Shown here piece by piece: positions 27,331 through 32,600 of a DNA stretch of 32,600 nucleotides. The stretch's first letter is position 1. Each line of letters opens with the position of its first letter. Below the pieces are notes generated by a model. It saw only the letters and a list, made by a program, of their open reading frames with translations, made no database searches and was not told where the DNA came from. Both the position numbers and the translations under genes were made by a program. Source of the DNA: Balneolaceae bacterium (lineage in GTDB: Bacteria; Bacteroidota; Rhodothermia; Balneolales; Balneolaceae); the NCBI GenBank assembly GCA_021767245.1, contig JAASTO010000003.1, positions 1 through 32,600 on the forward strand. Reading direction: 5' to 3'.

Positions 27331-30300
27331 ATGAAAAAGCCCGTCTTTCTACTCATTATGTTATTGGGTATTTCCACTGCAATAATGGGTCAACAAGAAG
27401 AGGTTACCGTCGAGAAAACGCCAGAAGGCTGGCAGCTACTTGTTGATGGTGAACCTGAAATCATTAACGGTATGAACTGGGATTATTTCCCAAGAGGTAC
27501 CAACTACGCTTACAGTCTTTGGAATCAATCGCCGGAATTCATTAAGCGAGCCCTTGACTACGAAATGTCTTTACTTAAAAATATGGGGGTAAATGCCATT
27601 CGTGTTTATACCGGCATTCCTAAGCAGTGGATCACCTATATCTATGAGAACTACGGGATTTATACCATGCTCAATCACTCATTTGGCCGTTATGGTCTGA
27701 CCGTAGACGGAGCCTGGATGGCAAACACAGAATATTCTGATCCAAGAGTGAGAGAGTTATTACTTGGAGAGGTGACTCAACTGGTAGAAGAATATCAGGA
27801 CACTCCGGGTTTACTCCTTTTCTTATTAGGGAATGAAAATAATTACGGACTTTTCTGGGATGGAGCCGAGACGGAAGACATCCCTATGGAGGATAGAAAA
27901 TCCACCATTCGGGCACGTGCCATGTATGAGTTATTCAACGAGGCTGCGGTTCAGATGAAACAGATCGACGATAGCCGGCCTATTGCCATCGCCAACGGTG
28001 ACCTCCTGTTCATGGAGGTTATAACTGAGTTGTTGCCGGATATGGACATCTTCGGTACCAATACCTACCGGGGTATGACCTTCACCGACTTATATGAAAG
28101 AGTAAACAAAGAATATGATAAACCGGTGATGCTAACGGAGTTTGGTTCAGACAGATTTAACGCAAGAACGCTTCAGGAGGCACAAACTGAACAAGCAACT
28201 TATCTATTCAGTAACTGGAAAGAGATCTATAAAAATGCAGCCGGGATGGGCGGAAACGATAATTCGATCGGTGGTTTTACCTTTCAGTTCAGTGACGGAT
28301 GGTGGAAATATGGTCAGACAGAAGGCCTTAATACCCACGATACCAATGCCTCATGGTCGAATGGTGGTTATGAGTTTGATTTTGCGGAAGGTGAAAATAA
28401 CATGAATGAAGAATGGTTCGGTATTATGGCCAAAGGACCAACCGATCTGGAGGGGCATTATAAGTTATTTCCTCGAACAGCCTATTATGTCCTTAAAGAA
28501 GTTCATCAGTTCGATCCATATGGTCAGAATACAGGCCGAAATGATCTTGAACGACATTTTGAAAATATATCGATCATTGATGCAGATCTGAGAGCCAATG
28601 CAGGAGGCGGGCAAGCCGAGGGTAGTGCAGACCTGATAAATTTGAGCAGATTCTCAGCCACCTTTGAAACTTTTAACACTGGTGGCAGCAAGATCACAAC
28701 GCCTGAAGATGCAGACCCGGGTACCGTTCAGTATCCTGATGAGCAAGGCTTTGACCACATGCAATCCTACTTCATTGGGGTGGAAGCCAATCCGGCTCCA
28801 AACATGCGAGCAGAAGTAGTGACCAATATTCTGGGAAATGTGGCTGAAAATCCCATTGACGAGATCTTTTACGAGAACAGAGGCCGCGCCGTTGAGTTAC
28901 TGGGTCAGAATGGAAATATCACGGCTGAGTCGCTGAACAGAGTGGAAGTTTACAGCGCAAGCTACTCCTGGAATCAGGAGTATTTTAACCTGGATGGGTT
29001 CTACCGAACCGGACATTACCACTGGGGATACGAAGGTGATTTCTTTGGATTGTATCCTGAGGCCAATTACGGTGAGCAGATCGATATATATAACGGTATT
29101 GCCCCGTTTGGCTTTGAAGCCGAAGGTAAGAAGATGTTCGATGGATTTAAGCTCGCCTTTGGTCCACAATTGTGGTGGGGAGCTAACCCGGCAGTTCTGC
29201 TGAAGTATTCTACCAATGTAGGACAAACTTCATTGACCGGAATTTATCACGAAGATATTGAGAGACAGGGGGTGACCGGTAGTTCTTTTGCTATTCCTCA
29301 ACCTAAAACAAGGCGCGTAACCCTGGCAGCCGGACGTGATTTCGGCAATTTCGGGATCGAACTCGGAGGTATCTGGGCCGGTGAGCCATTAAATGGTCGT
29401 GAGTTCCAGCTGGTTAGAGAGCAATCTGATGGCAGTTATAATACCTATGTGGATGAGATCAAACCCGAGGATAACTGGGGTGGTAAGATCAAATTCACTT
29501 ACACCAAAGGCTTGTTCAATTGGTATGCACAATCGGCTGTAATGGGCCTTGTAGCTAATGGTGGAGCTGATCAAACCATGACCTTCACAGGATGGAGACT
29601 GAAAGACAGCGGAAGCGGAAATCAGTATAACGTTCTCTCAGGTTTTACCTACAACATTGGAAACCTGCAGGTTGCGCCAAACTTCCTCTGGCAGAAGCCG
29701 ATCGAAGGGCCGGTACCATCTGATCTGGATGCACCTGCACGACCGCGTAACATACTTGACGATCCATTTGTAGTAGGTGGTAACCGTGAGCAGATCGCCG
29801 GTGAGTTATTGCTAACCTACGATCCGACTCCCGGTACCTACATGTACGAGTGGAACAATGACATGGCTGAGGATGCCCGATTTGCGATGAGCTTAGGCTT
29901 TGTGTTCAGACACTTACCAACCACCAGGGATGCCGCCATTGGTATTTTGCCTGACGGACGTACATTCTTCCCATTCCCGGGAGCACCGCCTGCCGAAGAT
30001 CTATGGGAGGTCCACACACGGATCGTCTCCAAAGTGAACAGAGATCTCGGAATTATCGCCAACCTGTATGGTGGTGATGCACAAGCTAACGGCAGCGACC
30101 CGAGACTCATCAGTCGCTTTGGCGGTGATGTACGCATGATCTACAAGAAAATGAAATTCAGTGGATTTGTTAAAGTAGATGACTGGGGTCCATATGACTA
30201 CCACCGTGACTTCAACCTAACTTTCCCACTGCAGTTAATGGCTGATTTCTCAACCGATCTTGGTACACCTGACTGGTTCGATCTGCCTTCTACCCGTATT

Positions 30301-30468
30301 GGAGTAAGAGGAACCTGGAGATCATTGGATCAATATTCCCCAAGATACGCTCCCGCTTACATGATGGATCCGAGCGGAGAGATGGTTCCTGACCCTACAG
30401 CTCCCGGCTTTGGTAACGGTACTGAGTGGGAGTTCAGAACCTACATACAAATTGATATTACGAATTAA
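27331..30468 (+). CDS. Glycosidase-like (clan GH-A TIM barrel) domain fused to a C-terminal outer-membrane beta-barrel-like domain
   Basis: 1045 aa; signal peptide; INGMNWDYFPRG, MGVNAIRVYTG, LFLLGNENN (putative acid/base Glu), PVMLTEFGSD (putative nucleophile Glu). From about residue 480 onward, alternating aromatic strand pattern (SYSWNQEYFNLDGFYRTGHYHWGYEGDFFGLY...) ending WEFRTYIQIDITN. Confidence 0.8.
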   Translation: MKKPVFLLIMLLGISTAIMGQQEEVTVEKTPEGWQLLVDGEPEIINGMNWDYFPRGTNYAYSLWNQSPEFIKRALDYEMSLLKNMGVNAIRVYTGIPKQWITYIYENYGIYTMLNHSFGRYGLTVDGAWMANTEYSDPRVRELLLGEVTQLVEEYQDTPGLLLFLLGNENNYGLFWDGAETEDIPMEDRKSTIRARAMYELFNEAAVQMKQIDDSRPIAIANGDLLFMEVITELLPDMDIFGTNTYRGMTFTDLYERVNKEYDKPVMLTEFGSDRFNARTLQEAQTEQATYLFSNWKEIYKNAAGMGGNDNSIGGFTFQFSDGWWKYGQTEGLNTHDTNASWSNGGYEFDFAEGENNMNEEWFGIMAKGPTDLEGHYKLFPRTAYYVLKEVHQFDPYGQNTGRNDLERHFENISIIDADLRANAGGGQAEGSADLINLSRFSATFETFNTGGSKITTPEDADPGTVQYPDEQGFDHMQSYFIGVEANPAPNMRAEVVTNILGNVAENPIDEIFYENRGRAVELLGQNGNITAESLNRVEVYSASYSWNQEYFNLDGFYRTGHYHWGYEGDFFGLYPEANYGEQIDIYNGIAPFGFEAEGKKMFDGFKLAFGPQLWWGANPAVLLKYSTNVGQTSLTGIYHEDIERQGVTGSSFAIPQPKTRRVTLAAGRDFGNFGIELGGIWAGEPLNGREFQLVREQSDGSYNTYVDEIKPEDNWGGKIKFTYTKGLFNWYAQSAVMGLVANGGADQTMTFTGWRLKDSGSGNQYNVLSGFTYNIGNLQVAPNFLWQKPIEGPVPSDLDAPARPRNILDDPFVVGGNREQIAGELLLTYDPTPGTYMYEWNNDMAEDARFAMSLGFVFRHLPTTRDAAIGILPDGRTFFPFPGAPPAEDLWEVHTRIVSKVNRDLGIIANLYGGDAQANGSDPRLISRFGGDVRMIYKKMKFSGFVKVDDWGPYDYHRDFNLTFPLQLMADFSTDLGTPDWFDLPSTRIGVRGTWRSLDQYSPRYAPAYMMDPSGEMVPDPTAPGFGNGTEWEFRTYIQIDITN

Positions 30469-30483
30469 GAAGAGGCTAGAACC

Positions 30484-32373
30484 ATGAATAAAATGTATAT
30501 AAAAAACTTTACACGTACGATTCTGGCAGGGTTTCTGCTCATATTCGCGGCAACCGGGTGCGAAAGATCGGTTGATGGATTAAAAGAACCGGAATTCCCC
30601 TCAAATCCTGATGTATTCATTGACAGTTTTAGTTCAGGCCTGGAATACTACCCTTTTGAAGGCTCCAGACCGGATGCTTTCAGTGTGGATGGAGAAGACA
30701 CCTACGATAACAGCGGAGCCTCCATGCGCTTTGATGTTCCCAACGAAGGCGATCCTGCCGGATCGTATGCCGGAGCTATTTTCCGTGATGAGAACGGAGG
30801 CAGAAACCTGACTTCTTACAACGCCCTTACCTTTTATGCAAAAGGTACCAAAGCCGGTACCATAAACGAGATCGGGTTTGGTCGAGATTTCTATGGGGAT
30901 GAGTACGCAGTGACCCTCAACAACCTTAAGCTGACTACTAATTGGGAACAATACATTGTTCCTATTCCCGATGCCTCTTTGCTTACTTCACAGCAGGGTA
31001 TGTTCTGGTATGCGGAAGGTCCGGAGGATGGAGACGGTTACTCATTTTGGGTGGATGAAGTGAAATTCGAGAATATTTCAACCCTGGCTCAGGCTCGTCC
31101 GGCTATCCAAAATGGGAATGAAGAGACTCAAACCAGTTTTATCGGTTCAACGATTCAGCTTCAGGGACTCAATTTTACCATCAATCAGGCGAATGGTGTG
31201 GATATAACCGTTGGAGCAGCTCCGGCTTATTTCGCCTTTGCTTCTTCAAATGAAAGCGTAGCCACTGTAAATGACAACGGAACCGTATCTGTAGTTGGGC
31301 AGGGAACCGCTGAGATCACGGCCACCCTTGGTGGTGAACAGGCAAACGGTTCCCTAACCGTAGAATCCATAGGTAACTTTACAGCGGCTCCAACTCCGAC
31401 AGAAGCTCCGGAAAGTGTGATCTCAATTTTCAGTGATACCTATGAGAATGTACCGGTCGATTTTTACAACGGATTTTATGCACCGTTTCAGACTACCACA
31501 TCCAATGACTTTTCAGTCGATGGAAACAATGTGTTGAACTATGAGAACTTCAACTTTGTGGGTATCGAATTCAATCAAAACGTACCGACCATTGATGGTT
31601 CTGAAATGGATTACCTCACGATGGATGTTTACCTCCCGAATCCAATTGAGCCAAACTCAGCATTGAGAGTTAATCTTAGAGATTTTGGAGCAGATGGTTC
31701 CTTTGATGGCGGTGATGATACCATTGTATCAACAACCATCAATGCCAGTAGTAATCCTGCCCTGGTTTCTGAACAATGGATAAGTGTTGAGCTTGATATA
31801 TCCGGTATGGCCAGCAAATCAAATCTTGGTCAGATCGTACTGGATTCTGACCTAGGTCCCGGATTACAAGGTGCCACTATATACGTAGATAATATCTATC
31901 TATACAAAGATGCATCTGTAAGTCAGGCTGCTCCATCTATCCCGATGACCTTTGATGAACCAAATATCAATTACACCTTTGATGTGTTCAATGGTGCCTC
32001 ATTCAGCGTTGTTGAAAATCCGGATCCATCCGGTACAAATACCGCATCTAACAATGTAGGTTCGATCACAAATATTGGTGCACAATACGAGGGAGCATTG
32101 GTGAACCTTGAGACTCCTCTGGATCTGAGTGCCGGTTCAACCATTACGGCTGATGTGTATTCCAATTCAGCCATTCCTGTTCTTCTGAAGTTTGAAGCAG
32201 GAGCCAATGGCGCAGCTGATATTGAGTTGACTGCGAATCATTCAGGTTCAGGCTGGGAAGAGCTGACATGGTCATTTAGTTCTTCAGATCAATATGGAAG
32301 AATCGTGTTCTTTATGGATGGTCCCGGAACGACAGCCGGTACCTTCTATCTGGATAACATAGTACAAAACTAA
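30484..32373 (+). CDS. Modular surface lipoprotein with Big_2-like and CBM-like modules
   Basis: 629 aa; lipobox FAATGC; Big_2-like FASSNESVATVNDNGTVSVVGQGTAEITATLGG; three beta-sandwich-like segments ending FWVDEVKFEN, IYVDNIYLY and FYLDNIVQN. Confidence 0.8.
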   Translation: MNKMYIKNFTRTILAGFLLIFAATGCERSVDGLKEPEFPSNPDVFIDSFSSGLEYYPFEGSRPDAFSVDGEDTYDNSGASMRFDVPNEGDPAGSYAGAIFRDENGGRNLTSYNALTFYAKGTKAGTINEIGFGRDFYGDEYAVTLNNLKLTTNWEQYIVPIPDASLLTSQQGMFWYAEGPEDGDGYSFWVDEVKFENISTLAQARPAIQNGNEETQTSFIGSTIQLQGLNFTINQANGVDITVGAAPAYFAFASSNESVATVNDNGTVSVVGQGTAEITATLGGEQANGSLTVESIGNFTAAPTPTEAPESVISIFSDTYENVPVDFYNGFYAPFQTTTSNDFSVDGNNVLNYENFNFVGIEFNQNVPTIDGSEMDYLTMDVYLPNPIEPNSALRVNLRDFGADGSFDGGDDTIVSTTINASSNPALVSEQWISVELDISGMASKSNLGQIVLDSDLGPGLQGATIYVDNIYLYKDASVSQAAPSIPMTFDEPNINYTFDVFNGASFSVVENPDPSGTNTASNNVGSITNIGAQYEGALVNLETPLDLSAGSTITADVYSNSAIPVLLKFEAGANGAADIELTANHSGSGWEELTWSFSSSDQYGRIVFFMDGPGTTAGTFYLDNIVQN

Positions 32374-32396
32374 TAATCACTGTAATTGCATAAACT

Positions 32397-32600
32397 ATGA
32401 TGAGAAGCTTAAAATCCCTATCGGTTCTTGCCCTACTGCTGTTTATCTATTCCGGATGCAGCAGTAACAATGAGCCTGAAGATTCCTACACCAATATTGT
32501 CTGGCAGGATGAATTCGATCAGGATGGAAGTGTAGATGACGAACTATGGTCATTCGATATCGGCACCGGAGTTGAGATCTTTGGTCAGCCGGGATGGGGA
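32397..32600 (+). CDS. GH16-family glycoside hydrolase lipoprotein (5' part, truncated by window)
   Basis: Hand translation MMRSLKSLSVLALLLFIYSGCSSNNEPEDSYTNIVWQDEFDQDGSVDDELWSFDIGTGVEIFGQPGWG; the VWQDEFD...D...W.FDIG...GWG pattern is typical of GH16 beta-glucanases. Confidence 0.8.
   Translation, partial: MMRSLKSLSVLALLLFIYSGCSSNNEPEDSYTNIVWQDEFDQDGSVDDELWSFDIGTGVEIFGQPGWG

Noticed and set aside
1-32600. tRNA, rRNA or phage/defence islands
   Set aside because: No cloverleaf, rRNA-like segment, integrase, restriction, toxin-antitoxin or retron-like gene was recognised by eye.

Overview
A 32.6 kb chromosomal window. Gene content and TAnnTTTG-type promoter matches suggest a Bacteroidota/Balneolota-like bacterium; this is inferred from protein style, with no database search. 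Most of it is ordinary: a FecR-like secreted protein (cut at the left edge) plus a membrane histidine kinase, a small winged-helix-like ORF, a large zinc metalloprotease lipoprotein, alanine dehydrogenase, a LolC/E-type permease, lysS, a translationally coupled lipoprotein/outer-membrane pair, pncB-pncA, an LpoB-like and a COG3014-like lipoprotein, an Ig-like lipoprotein, an MscS channel and a fused B12 mutase (IcmF type). At the right end is a putative beta-glucan utilisation locus: a glycosidase-like domain apparently fused to an outer-membrane beta-barrel, a modular glycan-binding lipoprotein, and a GH16 enzyme cut by the window edge. The most distinctive signal is a RAYT-like single-domain Y1 transposase (25978-26529, minus). 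It is surrounded by a dispersed composite repeat family (7880-8073, 25740-25943, 26556-26662, 26712-26917) built from up to four different palindromes in fixed order. All four share an AGTC/GACT core next to the loop; the copies show compensatory stem changes, variable triloops, and a GCGNAGC mini-hairpin inside the first palindrome. This looks like a REP/RAYT system with an unusual four-hairpin architecture.
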